DNA of 64,000 nt, taken from assembly GCA_958299035.1 (NCBI GenBank), contig CATQJL010000305.1:69718792-69782791 (forward strand), given 5' to 3'. Origin of the DNA: Cylicocyclus nassatus. Taxonomy: Eukaryota; Nematoda; Chromadorea; Rhabditida; Strongylidae. The translations under genes were made by a program, and so were the position numbers. The notes under the pieces were generated by a model. That model was not told the DNA's origin and did not search any database. It worked only from the letters and a program-made list of their open reading frames with translations. Positions 47,178-59,389 of this stretch are shown piece after piece; the stretch's first letter is position 1, and each line of letters starts with the position of its first letter.

Positions 47178-47605
47178 ACTGAGATTCGCCTTTTGAAATG
47201 GGACACATATATCTGGAATCAGCTTTGAACGCTGATTCCAGATATGCTGTTCCTAGCTACTTAGCGTTATCTCGAAGCGAGTTATGGGCTTTTACGTATA
47301 ACTAACAAAATTCTGAATGTCGTAAGACGGCGTGTAGATAAGAATCTGCTCAAAAAAACTGCTAGGATGTTGTACTCGTCTCAGATTAATTTTTTCGATC
47401 TTAAAAGGAAGTCTTTTACAATTGCGAAACTATCTAGACGTCTACACCGTAGCATCAGTAGCTCGAGGAGCACGCAAACTTTGCATAGAAAACAGACCAT
47501 AACTGGCTTTAGTTTATTGCTAAGCAGTTAGGAACATCATATTTGGAATCAGCATTCTAAGCTGATTCTAAATACATGTGTCTCATCTCAAAAGGCGAAT
47601 CTAAG
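47178..47605. repeat. Inverted repeat (MITE-like)
   Basis: AGATTCGCCTTTTGAAATGG at the left is inverted at the right (about 47585-47605). GGAATCAGC blocks form a second inner palindrome at 47214-47238. Confidence 0.55.
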
Positions 47606-47629
47606 TTAGTATCCTTCCCTTGTAAATAC

Positions 47630-47830
47630 GGAAATTCATTCGAATGCAAATTTCATGAACATTCGAATAAAGTCTAATCGGAATCTCGTTTCCTAACTAT
47701 TCGAGTTTTCGAATTTCATTCGAAACCCTGCATTTTGAATATTCGAGTTTCGAATTTTATTCGAAAATGAAAAAAAACTTCGAATATTGAATTTCGAATG
47801 CGAATATATTCGAATGTTTTATTCGAATGA
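47630..47830. repeat. TTCGAAT-rich degenerate tandem repeat
   Basis: Dense ATTCGAA and TTCGAAT words with no longer structure. Same type as the two above. Confidence 0.5.
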
Positions 47831-47839
47831 TCGATTTTC

Positions 47840-49215
47840 TACTCGATTCGGACCCAAGTATAGCATACACATGGTCGTCAACATGTCAATTTGTTCTCAT
47901 AACAGCTTCAGCGTATCTCTGTATTCACGCCGGATACGAGCTCAGTAGCTCTCAGTTTGAAAGAATCCTGCGCAAGCAGAGTACAATGTCGATATTTTTT
48001 CTCTTTTGCGCACACTGGCGAGTCGAAGAGTTGAGCAAATGAAACGGGCATTTTGCATGACTGTGCTTTTGCAGAAGGAAAAATGCCTTTCCTTGATTAC
48101 CACTTTTTGAATTACAGCAGATGAAGGGATATTTTATTCCTGTACCCAGAAACTTTTTTCACAGCCTAAAACATAAACCGTGCCTACAAATTCTTCAGTC
48201 AAATCAAAGGATTCGATCGCCAATGTGTGGTTTGCGGATCAAGGTGGGGAGTACGAAACTTATTAGCCGAAATGTCTTACACAGCAAGGATCTGTTCTGT
48301 ATGGAGTGATGTGTTTGGAGTTATGTTTGCATCGCTGTTATAATCATTCTAATACAATTCCATTTCTGCACTGCTATCCTGTTACGAATATTACATGTAT
48401 TTTTTAGTAAAGGATAAGATCTTTCGAACCATGTTCTACACTACAACGACTGCATCTTTGTGTACATTTGCAGCTAGCGAACTTCTGCTTCTGAGATCTC
48501 TGTTAAGACTTTTTTTGCACAAGATGGCTTGTACATTTGGTGAACAAAACATCACAGATTATTGATCAATGTGTTGGTAGTCATTGAAACAATTATTTGG
48601 GAAGAAAACCGTCAACTGCTGAAAGTGGGGTGTAACATATTATTAATGATGTGGTCTGCTTGTTTATAGGAAATCTAATAATAACCAAAGCACGTAAGTT
48701 ATCCGCTTATGTTCATTTATTACATGCATCAATTTACCAGGTCGTTCAGGACTTATTCTTATACAGACGAGCACTTCATCCCGCAACATTGCAATTTTAA
48801 AAGCATTCGACACAGCTGTCTAGCCTTTTTTGAATGGCCATGTATACATTGCAGTGCACCAACAGCTTTTAGAACAGCACCAAAGTTTGGATGTCATGTT
48901 TTTAGCGTGGTCATGATTGCTCCACGTAAGGGTACAAGTGACAAATGGATAGACAAGCGCATAAGAGAATGCGCAAGCAACTTGAAGACAAGAAGTTCTC
49001 GTTAAAGTGGATGTAAAACTAGAGCAAAATTTTCAATTCGACAGAGGCACACGAAATAATCATCCACGACAACCACTTTATCCACCCTGTCAACTTCATT
49101 TGCTTTGAGAGAAGAACGCTGTCATCAGTGATCTATATCTTGTCACAGCAAAGTGCAAGTAATGGTTCGTTCTTTACAAGATGTACTTAATCGAAGTGGT
49201 GTTTCTGTATAATAA
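47840..49215. other. Intronic, nothing recognised
   Basis: Short frames on the plus strand (up to 98 codons at 48709-49005) carry no motif. It lies in the 22.6 kb M1 intron. Confidence 0.4.
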
Positions 49216-49218
49216 GTA

Positions 49219-49887
49219 TTAGGTTGGCCCGAAAGTTCTTTCGCACCAAATTCAAAAATTCATAACTTCCGATTTTTCCAACCGATTTAACTGCATTTAT
49301 TTTTGTATGAAAGAGTAAGTCATGCTCTTTATAAACACTTCTTAGTTGCTTGCTAATGATCATCTATTACATATTATAGATAGGAGCGGTAGAAGAAAAT
49401 TAATCAAAATTCGAATTTTTTGTGTAGGGTCATAGAAAGCAGTCGGTATTGTGGGTTCTTTCACCAGCTCTTTTTAACAGTGAAAAGTTTGCGCTGATTG
49501 AGCTCTCTATGAAAAGTTATGATTTTCGAGCAAGCAATACAAAAGGGCGAAATTGATTCATTTTGGCATTTTTCAAGGAAATCATTACTTTTCATAGAGA
49601 CGCTCAATCAGCGAAAGCTGTTGAAAGAAGCTACAATACCAAATGCTCCGATTTTTGTTGCAAGTTTCAGATTTTATATGACCTTACACAGAAAATTCGA
49701 ATTTTGACTAATTTTCTTCTACCGCTCCCATCTATGCAACAGATGATCATTAACAAGCAGCTAAGAAACATCTGTGTAGAGAACGAATTGTTCTTTTAGA
49801 TAAAAATGAAAACATGCAAATCGCTTGAAAGAACTAGAAGTTATGAATTTTTGAAAATGGTGCGAAAGAACTTTTGGGCCAACCTTA
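49219..49887. mobile_element. mariner-type MITE (family 4)
   Basis: The TIR TTAGGTTGGCCCGAAAGTTC is inverted at 49887 with TA/TA flanks. It is 669 bp, palindromic and non-coding. It is related to 34277-34901. Confidence 0.75.
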
Positions 49888-50745
49888 TATACATATTATC
49901 ATATAGGCATAGAATGCTGATTCCAAATTTGCTTTAGTTATCTGCAACGCGCTTCTGGGGAAAAGGAGTTGTGGGAATTTTTTTAAGGTAAAAATTCAAT
50001 GATTTGACTAAGGCAAAAATATGTATCAAGGTCTTTTCGACGCCTGAATGGAATAATGACTGGCATGAGTTTATCAGATTGAAGGTCTTAATTCCATAAC
50101 GCCTTGTAGTCATCACTGCCCCGTTTGAGTTCACTGACTGAGGTTCTGAATGATTTTATTGTTGCGGCGCTTTGAAATTTCTGCATCAAAGTACTCCCAT
50201 AACTCTTCTCCCAGAAGCGCCTTGCAAATAAATAACAAAAAAGGTTTGAACTCAACGCTCCATGCTCTTTAAGACAATATACATTTTGTATAGAAACGTC
50301 ACTTCAAAACAGGGTCAAGCGTGTTGATGCGATCCGGGACCCTCATTTACGACCCCTCCCCCTTGAAGGTACCCATCCGTACGACCCTCTCTCCCCGCCC
50401 TTCTCCCACCCTCCCCCAACTATCCCCCTTACCTCCCCTGTCCACATTCCTCGCGGTAACCTGCATAAACGAATGTCAATCTCAAAAAACACCTGCGTGA
50501 GAACTTCAGTGAGGTTTTGGAAGCAGAATCTCTAGGTCAATGGGTGCGCCCAGCATCTGTAGCACACTACACACCTTCAATAATGTTTGAGATTCTATAG
50601 ATAGAAAGTTTTTTTTTGAATTTTCAGGCATACTTCGGACCAGCAAATTCGATTCCCGTATGCGATACAAATTTTTGCACGGAGAAAAAAAAATGACATT
50701 CTTGAACTACAAAAGATGTTTTCGACTAAGAAGCTTACTTCCTAC

Positions 50746-50930
50746 CTCTTCCACAATTTTTCCCGCCAAAAAAGCCGCTTTAGTGCCGTCCAGAAGATGT
50801 GAAAAACGTGCATGAGCACGGTAGTTTGAAAATCCGTAACTAAAGGCAGGAAAAGACTGAGAGGCTGCAAAGCACAGCTTCTGTAGCATGGTGTCCATAC
50901 TATCCGTAGAAGAAGTTTCATTTCTTGAGG
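50746..50930 (-). CDS. Possible exon, unidentified
   Basis: The frame reads SSRNETSSTDSMDTMLQKLC, then FAASQSFPAFSYGFSNYRAH, ARFSHLLDGTKAAFLAGKIV and EE before GTAGGA. The acceptor is unclear and no family is recognised. It lies in the 22.6 kb M1 intron and is not needed for that gene. Confidence 0.2.
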
Positions 50931-52837
50931 ACCAGTAAGTTAAAAAAAATTTAGATGCGACTCTCGCAAATTTAGATGCGATCCTAGAAAGCAAAAACTG
51001 GGATTTTTGAGCTTAAAATTTTGTTATTTACCAGAGAAGTTATAAAACAGCGTGCAATTTTTACGAGGGAAAGTAGGAGGATGGTCTCATATTACAGCAA
51101 AATTGCGGCCAACAAGCTTCGATAGCTCCGAAGAAATTTGGATGCGACCCAGATACGACTTTCCTTTCCTACCATACATAAAATCATAAGAAAATCCACA
51201 GTTTACAAAATAACACCAGATTTCGCACAAAAATAGGAGAGCTCATCAAAAGTACATATAAATTGTAAGGGCCGTATAAATGGCATTACAAAAAGATTTA
51301 AGAATTATTGATTGTCATCGTTGATCTAGATGTGCGCTTTTGTCGAGTGTGAGACTTTAGTGAGGCTTCGGAAGCAAGATTCCTAAGCCAATTAATACAT
51401 TTCGATTTTTTATTGAATCTTATATCCTTCAAAAGTGTTTTGTGCTCTTGGGAATGTTTTTTTGAGAATTTGTAAAAAAAATTTTGTCCTTAGTAATTTT
51501 AATTTAGTAGTAATTTTTTCCAAAAAACATGTACTGGTGCTTTTTGATTTCCTTTCAAGCCTACGGTTTTCAGCCAAACTACTTTCTCTTACGACCAACC
51601 TCCTCACCTTAGTTGCCCACTTTACGACCCCCCGTTGCGACAGTCGCATCACACGCTTGACCCTGCTTCAAACCCTTGTTAGACGCAAAATTTTCATGAC
51701 GGTACCCCGTGCATCAGGTTCGTGTGGGCAATGTGAAGCTTAGATAATGCAGAAAAAGTACAGAGTTATGTGAGCATAATTCTGTGCTATATTGCTTATT
51801 CACCAAGTGTTAATCAGCACAATGGAAATGTGAATAATAGTCTCATGCACTCAACGCTAGCACAACCATGCTAATATATAATAAGTGTTCACGAATGTAT
51901 TGAAGATTTATCCCAATTCATCAGGACTTAACATTTGAATTGAAGTACCTTAAACACGTGCGAGTCGAGTTGAACAAACGGTGGGTGAGAGAAAAGGTGT
52001 TGGCAAGTAAAGCGTTGTCAGAATTGAAGACATGGAAGGCAGCGTACAGGCAGATCCGAGCCTCAAGAACCACGCTCACTTCCTCGCAGGCCAACCTCCC
52101 CCCCCCCCAAACGAGGTTTCCTTAGCCTTAACGTTTTTCACATGGCAAACACATTCGAACACAAAACGTTTACCTGTTAATATGCTTTCGACAAGGATAG
52201 CATCAGAAGCACTCTTCCGGGTTCCCCAGTAAGGTGGTTTTTCAAGGTATTCACGCTTTTTGAGTGCCCATATTTGGAATCAGGGCCATGAAAGGCCTGG
52301 ATAACAAAAAGAAGTCGAGAATCTGCCCGGGCGCTGTCTTTAGTCTGCTCGTAGTTGTTTCTATTAATTGGAAGATAGGTACAGTCTAGTAGATTTCCTG
52401 CATAAAGGCAGCGCCCACCCAGAGTTTGGCCCCCTATGTTTTGTCATTCTGGGACCTTTTCGTGGCCCTAATTACAGCCCCGAACTTAAAACTTTTTGAA
52501 ATCCACAAAAAGCCCAATTCCTGGGGACCCTGTCTTGAGGGCGCACGAGTTTCGAATCGCTCGTCCCCATCGGCAGGCCAGCGGGGAGGGACTGCAACTG
52601 CATGGGTGCAGTGCAGCGGTGTGCAGCTTCTGCTCAGTACCATGTCAATACCGTCGGGAGGTAGTTCCTGATGGGCGGGGTCTGATATCAAACTCCGCCC
52701 AGCCAGGGACTTTCAGGCCCCTTATCTCCATTAGAGAAACGTTAGAAGACGGACTAACGCAGGTGCCCCTTTTCTGGCCTGCATTCAGGATCGACACTAA
52801 TCGGAGCGGGTAGGTTTAGCCTGGACACTGCTTTCAA

Positions 52838-53450
52838 TATAGTGTCCCTGCAGACGCGACAACGCCTATGCGTCAATAATTGCCACTACGAGTTTTAGCA
52901 AGAATTTCACGGTGTTTTCTTTGCTTATTTTTCGCTTTTTAAGTGAGCCCTCGCTAATAAAGGAAAGAAAGGTAAGCTAGCAAGAAGCTTCTCTTTTCTG
53001 AGTATGTAAATCATCACTTATTCTGAGTACTTACGTGAAACTACGTCGTCATCAGTTCTACGCGTATTTTCTGTCACTGCATGCCTCTTCGCTTCATTTT
53101 CTTTGTATTTTTTGTCATGTGATGCCTCTTTTTTTTTCTTGTGAACCATTTCTTGAACGCTGATAGGCTTTTATGTGTGACTTATTGTCTTTATACCGAA
53201 CTACTCCGATGATTGCCTTTTTTGAAGAGAAGTCTAAGTTGCTGCAGAGCCTAGCTCAAAGAAATGTTTTACAAAAAAAAAAAGAGGCATCAAGTGACAA
53301 AAATACACATGAAACTGACGCGACGTGGCTTCAATGTAGCCTTCTAAGAATTAGCGACGATATAACTATTCAAAAAACAGAAACTTCTCTTCAACGTACC
53401 TGCCTGTGCTTTATCAGCAACGAGTTCCTGAGTTCCGACTGTAAGCAGTA
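52838..53450. repeat. Palindromic repeat, sister of 6.05-7.6 kb
   Basis: It starts with TATAGTGTCCCTGCAGACG and has inverted arms sharing AGCAACGAGTT and GGAAAGAAAGGTAAG-like blocks. It lacks the mariner insertion found in the 6 kb copy. Confidence 0.45.
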
Positions 53451-53904
53451 GTATGTGCATTTCAAGGAGTTTATCAATCAAGAATGTGAAAATTGATGGA
53501 TCCCGTTCCTGATTCAAAAAAGACAGAAAGCAAATTAAATCCCGGTGAGGACTAACAGGTAAAAAATACGAGGTAATGTAATCACGTGCGTTTGTAATAG
53601 TGTATATTCAGGTAGTGTACGGCTAGTCTCAGATAAAGCTTCATCCACTCCCTCGAAGCAATTTACAGTCTAGGCAATTAGAGCGCGACACAACTTGGTG
53701 CAACGCTATTCTCATTCGGGGTTGTGTAAATGAAAGGCATCAAACTGACGTAAATTATAATACTAAAAACATTAAGGACCAAGACGCTTGACATTTCTGG
53801 ACGTAGAAGGGTTTACTGATCTCCTCTTGTGTGAAAAAAAGGATTTTTGATGCAAAATGAACAAGAAAGAGTGCAAAATAACAAATCAACTGGAAAAAAC
53901 GCAC

Positions 53905-54105
53905 CGTTAATCCCTTTTGGAAATTCTTATTTCCTATCACTGCACGGAGCATTGCGATGATTGCAGCGCCCCTGTTATAGCTGATTGTGTCAAAAGAAGA
54001 GCCAATTTCTCGAAACTCGTGTATTATGGATGACATAGGTCGACCACTAACTCTCGCGTCCTCGACCAAGGCATCTTCAGTTTCCTCGACAAATTCATCT
54101 TTGCT
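53905..54105 (-). CDS. M1 aminopeptidase, catalytic-tyrosine exon
   Basis: This 67-codon phase 0/0 exon of the same minus-strand gene has a ttacag acceptor and a GTGCGT donor. It reads SKDEFVEETEDALVEDARVS, then GRPMSSIIHEFREIGSSFDT, then ISYNRGAAIIAMLRAVIG, and ends FQKGLT. The FDxISYxxGA block is the M1 segment that carries the conserved tyrosine which stabilises the transition state (Y of ISY), and it is present here. No stop or frameshift is seen. The exon lies 5.2 kb downstream of the NEGFA exon in gene direction. The next M1 residues (HYLKKF) are found only at 31315, so this exon is followed by a 22.6 kb intron. Confidence 0.93.
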
Positions 54106-54514
54106 CTGTAATGTGTATCAATAATATTTTGCATCATCAAACGCTGCCGCGTAGCGTAATCCATCGTAATCCATATACGTAATGATTGTTAATCAACCTC
54201 AGTATTCCAACAGCTCTGTGTTTTCTCTCTCATGCTTCTTCATGAGTAGTTGTTATTATATTCAATATCAGTCTAACTGCAACAGCCTAGTGTAGTGCAA
54301 TTACACACGGGCATGATGGTGATTAGATTTGATATGGCCACGATAGCCTTAATTACTAGCAAAAACTGAGAGACCGTGAGGAGCATTAACAACCTTATAT
54401 CGGCAGAATTGTGGATAAACAATCAGTTTGCGCCATCGTAGTGGTTGCAATGCTCCTCAAATGCCAATGCCCGGAGCTGTTGCTGTTAAACGTCCTGTAC
54501 TCAGCAAGCAACTT

Positions 54515-55019
54515 CTCAGATCATTGCCGGGGACAGGCGGTTCGCAAACTCGCGCTTTTTGCAGGCGCTCAGCAGAATTTGGGGCATGGTCAAACCTTCA
54601 GCGGGCCGTACTTCCTTTACTGTCGCATGTACTGCCAGCGGGAAGCAATATTGAGTCATTTTTGGGCGTACGCCGAGCAAAAGTAAAACTGTCTTGCAGA
54701 GACGTCATCGATGGTTTAATTATCCGAGTTTGGGGTACTTTCTCTGGGGTAGCGGAAGGTACTAGTGGCCTGTACGGTCCTTCACAACGTACGGTCCTCA
54801 AAAATTTTGCATGTTCTCGCAAAAAGTCGGGGGGAATGCGGCCACTGCGCCGCAACTAAATTATAGAAAAATCGCGATCGTTCTTCGAGCATTCGTCTAA
54901 AAATTGGCCAACATTCTTCCAAATTTCTGCAAGCGTACCGCAATAGATCAGCGAACTATTTTTCCGGCGTTCGCTTGCCCAAAAATCGCATGGCCGCCCG
55001 CTCCCGGCGTTTATCTGAG
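54515..55019. mobile_element. Small TIR element, inverted sister copy
   Basis: It starts CTCAGATCATTGCCGGGG and ends CGGCGTTTATCTGAG. The interior is collinear with the 8.0 kb copy in reverse orientation. The overlapping 143-codon frame here is an artefact of this repeat. Confidence 0.65.
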
Positions 55020-56069
55020 TTCCTACGTTTGCGTTGAGAAGTGACATTGCATATAAGTTGCAGTTGCTTTAATCTAGGTTTCGCCTCTTCGCATCTTGGG
55101 ATCTCCTGCTGCAGTATTCTCTGTTAATTGGAAGGCAATTCATTTTATTAAAAATGTACAATGTACTACAATTATGCATAGTCGTACTTCTCATGCTTAT
55201 GCTATTTTTTACTCCCACAGTATGTCGTTGCACACCGAATCTGTTCTGCATGCTTCCAATCTATTCCATCCTAGCCACTTTTACCATACATTTTTTTGAT
55301 TTGTTGTTTGGTAGTTGTGTCTTATATGCTCTTATATGCTACTTTCCACTTTTTCTTTTCTTTTTTGCCCACCATGTCTTCTCATTCAACTGCTCACTTA
55401 TCTCTCTGTACCAACCAGCTCCTTGGGCCAAATTTGCAAATATCTGATGGAATCGATGAAAGGCCAATTGCAAGTGACTGATCTGATCAGTAAACGCTAT
55501 GATTATTTTTCAATATCAATATTTGCTATACAGCTTTCAGATCCGTTGCTCAAACTTCGCAAAAGTTGTTTAAATGATAAAGTAATTAGTATTCTCACAA
55601 ACGTGCCACATTCGTAATCAACAGTCCATTTACCCTTTGTATGAGCTCTCATCCCATAGCTCTAGGTTTGTAAGAAAAAACCGATAAAATTGATTAAAGT
55701 AGTGAGTCTCTTCATAAACGGTTACCATATTCGTCATCAGCGTCCTCATTTATTTCCCTCATTCAACTATTAGCCCCACACCTCAAGATTTACATCGATA
55801 AGTGGCGAAATCGAAGAAAGCAATGATAATTCTATAGGGCAATGCTAGTATGTGAATAACCCAACCGAGGTTAGAGGATGTTCAATGTTAGTGGCGACCT
55901 GACACTTTGACTCGTAGCGGGTATTCCATAATAATAGCACTCGAGAACGGCCGAATTCAGCATCCATCCGAGCGGCAGCTGCGAAGGAGGCTTCTGAAGA
56001 AGAAAAACAAGTCTGGTCGTCAGGCCGCCACTGACAACAAACATCTACTAACCTCGGTCTGTTTACTTA

Positions 56070-56731
56070 TACAATGCGTCCGTAAAGTATGTATACACTG
56101 TTCGATCGTTGATATCTTTCCCTTAACAAATCTTTTGCCTTGCTTCAGGTACAGTTTTGTAGAGCTGGCTTCAGCTTAGACTTACAGTATGGAGCGAATC
56201 ATCTATCGCTCTTCATTACTGTAGGATTACGGTACGACCATTGGAGGCTATATTCTGCCTCGGAACAAGACCAAACAATCCAAAAACTTTTATACTGCGG
56301 TAGTGGGACCGCTAATTTCAAATTTGAAATTCCCAATTTCTGTGTGTTTCTTTCTTAAGTAATCAGCGGTGAATCATAGTAACTCAAATCCCAGCATTTG
56401 TTAGAAATGTAATTACACCATCAAAAAAGCCGAAAACACTTGTAAAAAGTTGTTAGGTGGAATCAGCATGCGCGAAAACCCTAGTACACAGTTGATTTTT
56501 TGAAGAAAACCTCGCTAGGTGGTGTAGTTCAAATTGGTTCCATATGTTGGAAGTTCGTAAAGTACTTCTCCATTACTACAGTAATGAAAGGCGATAGATG
56601 ATTCGCTCCAAACTGTAATCTAAGTGGAAGCCAGCTCTACAAAACGGTACCTCAAGGCAAGGCAAAAGACTTGTTGGGAAAAAAGATATCAACGATCAAA
56701 CAGTGTATACATACTCTACGATACCCTGTAT
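56070..56731. mobile_element. TIR element, GTATGTATACACTG termini
   Basis: Left TACAATGCGTCCGTAAAGTA and right, inverted, TACAGGGTATCGTAGAGTA both continue GTATGTATACACTG. The arms include GCGAATCATCTATCGC inverted at about 56600. It is non-coding. A third related arm fragment is at about 63030-63120. Confidence 0.6.
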
Positions 56732-57377
56732 ATGAGGTCGTTCCATAAGTTTATAGGATTTTCATTTTCGTCCTCATATCTTTGAGGAGCGGTTGGTTTG
56801 CGGCAAAAGGCGTTTATCATTTAGAAGGGCTGATTGTGCTCTTTAAAATGTGCGCACCGATTCCGATGGAAAGCTTCATTTGAATCTCGTAGCTTCCAAA
56901 GACGGAAAGCTTAAAAGGCAATAAAGAGCAATTCCGACAATTGCGCATTTTCCTCTTTGAAAAGACGCGCTTTTGCACAGATTTTTTTGTCGATTATGAG
57001 ACATGGCGCTCGCACATCCATATGGGACAAAAAAGCATTAAATTGCTACAAAAGATCAGGGGCTGAGCAGTGTGTCCCTGAACAAGACTTTTCGGTGCGC
57101 ACAGGATGTTCTGCACTAAAAATTGCTGTACAGGTAGGCGATGGTCAACCACACTTAAGCAATCCAACTGCACCGTCTAAACCAGGTCCTACCGCAGGAA
57201 AAGTTCAACAGACAAATTCAGTGAGCTTTTCTGTACGACGAAACATGGTCTCATATGACAAACGTCGTCAAAACTGTCCTGCATGAATGTCCAAGTTCGA
57301 CTCTCGATTAATCTCGGCATGTTGCAGATGCTTGTTGTGGCTTGTTTAGCTGGACACAGGGATTGGTATATCCTTTA

Positions 57378-57415
57378 TTCGACTAATGTTTCGACGGTAT
57401 CGCCTTCTTCAGAGT
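57378..57415 (-). ncRNA. Hammerhead-like motif, inverted copy
   Basis: The minus strand reads CTGAAGA, a GGC/GTC stem, GAAA, C-ATTA-G and TC. It is the same as the copy at 57832-57870 except for one loop base, and it is oppositely oriented. Confidence 0.5.
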
Positions 57416-57831
57416 CTGAAATTGTCGAATGCATAAGTGAATTATCCTGTCAAAAACCGCCTCAAGACTTAGAAAGACGCCCAATGCGTCAGTGTTTCGA
57501 TTCAAATTTGAACTTTCGTCGTTACCGCCAAAAGTCCAAATTTGAATCGAAAAGATGAGTGCATAAATATCACTAATGAATTGGCGCCTTATCAGAGCCT
57601 TTGCGGCTTCTGAGGTCAAGTTGAGGCCAGGCGTATAGGTATATAAGAAAGTATGAGCTCAGTTACTGGTATAGTGGTCTGCAATACCACTTTGTCGGCG
57701 TCTGTTTAGGTAAGCATTAGTTTAATCCTGCATTCACTTTCGAGTTCTTCGCTCACTGACGCATTGGGCGTCTTCCTAAGTCTTGAGGCGGTTTTTAATA
57801 GGATAGTTCACTTGTGCATTCGACAATTTCA

Positions 57832-57870
57832 GACTCTGAAGAAGGCGATACCGTCGAAACGTTAGTCGAA
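57832..57870 (+). ncRNA. Hammerhead-like motif, best-conserved core
   Basis: The sequence holds CTGAAGA (57836-57842), one extra A, a GGC/GTC stem with a six-base loop, GAAA (57856-57859), C-GTTA-G, then TC (57866-57867). All core positions of a type I minimal hammerhead are present, including the U and C preceding the expected cleavage site. The extra A between CTGANGA and stem II departs from the strict consensus. An inverted second copy at 57378-57415 has an ATTA loop. Confidence 0.55.
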
Positions 57871-58180
57871 TAAAGGATATACCAATCCCGGTGTCCAGCT
57901 AAACAAGCCACAACAAGTGTCCTGCATGATTTTACTGGAAGGTACTTCAGAATTCAACAAACTCTCCAAATCTCGCTCTATCAGATTATCAATTGCTCCG
58001 CTCATTACCAAATGTCATAAATGGTGCATGTCTCAATTTCAGTAAGTAGTCTGTTGTGCTGGTCAGATGACTTCTTGGGACCCGGTGCGTTGCTGTTTGA
58101 AAAGTTGAGATTGAGAAGCTAACAAGAATGTGCCAAAAGGTCGTGCGCTATAACGAAGAATATAATTTTGATTTTTAAAG

Positions 58181-58233
58181 TGTTTTGAGCCACACAGGTT
58201 TTGCAGTTCTGCAAATCTTGTGTGGCTCAAAAC
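58181..58233. repeat. 53 bp hairpin
   Basis: TGTTTTGAGCCACACAGG...TTGCAG, a short loop, then the inverse ending GTGTGGCTCAAAACA. The CCACACAGGTTT core also bounds the PLE-like inverted repeat at 61707-61844. Confidence 0.65.
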
Positions 58234-59272
58234 ATTTGAAGAATACAGTTAATGCCCAGGTTTAAATAGGAACTTTGAATAATTTTGATTGATTTTTACT
58301 GTAAATTGATGGTTTGGTTGGTTTATTAAACGGAACTTATGGAACGAGCTAATACTAATCCACGAACAATGCCGAGATTAACGAAAGAGACTCGGATTTT
58401 CTTACCAAGACGTATTATTTGATTCGTAGTCTACATGCTCATCTACCACTGTGCCCACTCTTGACGCTAATCTATAGTTTGCAGGAAAATTGATCAAATC
58501 GCGATTGATAACAAAGAAGTAGCCTATGACACCCTCCCGGAACCAAAGTGTAGGCGTGCGAAGTTGAGTCAAATTCAGTACCAAAATGAATACTTTTTTT
58601 GGAACATACGAATACATACATGCAGACAGACAGATGTAAAACCACAATTATTTGTTCTACACTCCATTTCATCCTCACAACAGAGAAATGTTCCAACTCA
58701 TTCTAGGTTCCTACCATAAACGCAATTGGTGAGCAACTTGCAGGCTGCTCTACCTAAAACATGTGTCGACATACCTTGCATATGCAATCTCACGAAGGGG
58801 ATAATCTCTTCTTCAATATATCAGTCAATTATGAGGTAAGTACCATTGCGAGGAAGGTTGCATGTCGTTTTACCCATAGTGAGTTGGCTGCAGTTGCTTT
58901 GTTCGCAACGCGCTCCCACCGTTGCACAGTCGAAACCTGTACTCTAGCAAATGTGCGCCTTATCAACGCGGTCACCATTATTTTGTATGCGTGTACGCGT
59001 AATTTTGAGGCAAACCGGTGTATACCTCGCCATAGTCTTGTGAGATGTTCCGAACTGTCACGATATAGTCTTTTTGTAAGGACCGTGGAAATTCGCGGCG
59101 GGCTCTTATTTACTCCTACATGAAATGATTCAATTCAATCCAAAATCTTGCAGCAAATTTCCTGATCATTCGCTATCATTCGAATTTAGAAGTGGGGCCA
59201 TATAGGTATAGAATGTGTTGAATAATGATGAACTACTGTTGGTTGCGGAATCGTTTGTAAATACCAACTCAC

Positions 59273-59389
59273 AATTTCCATTCCTTCATCAGCGGGACCA
59301 AGTAATCGAACATCTTCAAAGTATGCAGCAAAACCTTCATTGAGCCAAAGCTCTTCCCACCAGCTCAATGTTACCAAATTGCCAAACCA
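59273..59389 (-). CDS. M1 aminopeptidase, exon with third zinc ligand
   Basis: This is the most 5' exon I can read of an M1-family zinc aminopeptidase (APN/ERAP type), an enzyme that removes N-terminal residues from peptides. It encodes 39 residues starting WFGN. It contains the diagnostic [17 protein letters not shown] block, and the Glu of NEGFA is the family's third zinc ligand. The HExxH helix should lie at the end of the preceding exon. I scanned upstream to 64 kb for a coding match to HExxHQ and saw none, so that exon is probably outside the window. The exon is bounded by a ttttcag acceptor and a GTGAGT donor and ends in phase 0 at GMEI. The open frame runs past the donor, so frame length alone would mis-place the end. 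Family identity is very likely; the exact paralogue is unknown. Confidence 0.93.

Larger units (their letters stand above)
57335..57920. mobile_element. Inverted PLE terminal repeats with hammerhead-like motifs
   Basis: The left arm (about 57340-57520) and right arm (about 57740-57918) are inverted repeats. Shared blocks include the element-end sequence near CCAGCTAAACAAGCC, the hammerhead-like motif, and CACTGACGCATTGGGCGTC. No protein-coding domain lies between them. This resembles a solo or collapsed Penelope-like insertion made only of terminal repeats. Confidence 0.6.

Noticed and set aside
54428..54859. 143-codon plus-strand frame
   Set aside because: It lies wholly within a small TIR element (54515-55019) whose sisters do not conserve the frame.
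56737..57120. Possible mariner transposase start after AGGTCGTTCCATAAGT
   Set aside because: The short frames do not show a convincing helix-turn-helix or catalytic motif and no right end was found.
58402..58696. Minus-strand frames near a CAGACAGACAGA tract
   Set aside because: They look like a diverged piece of the Helitron-like family (CTGT tract plus flanking words), not M1 exons, although they lie in the M1 intron.
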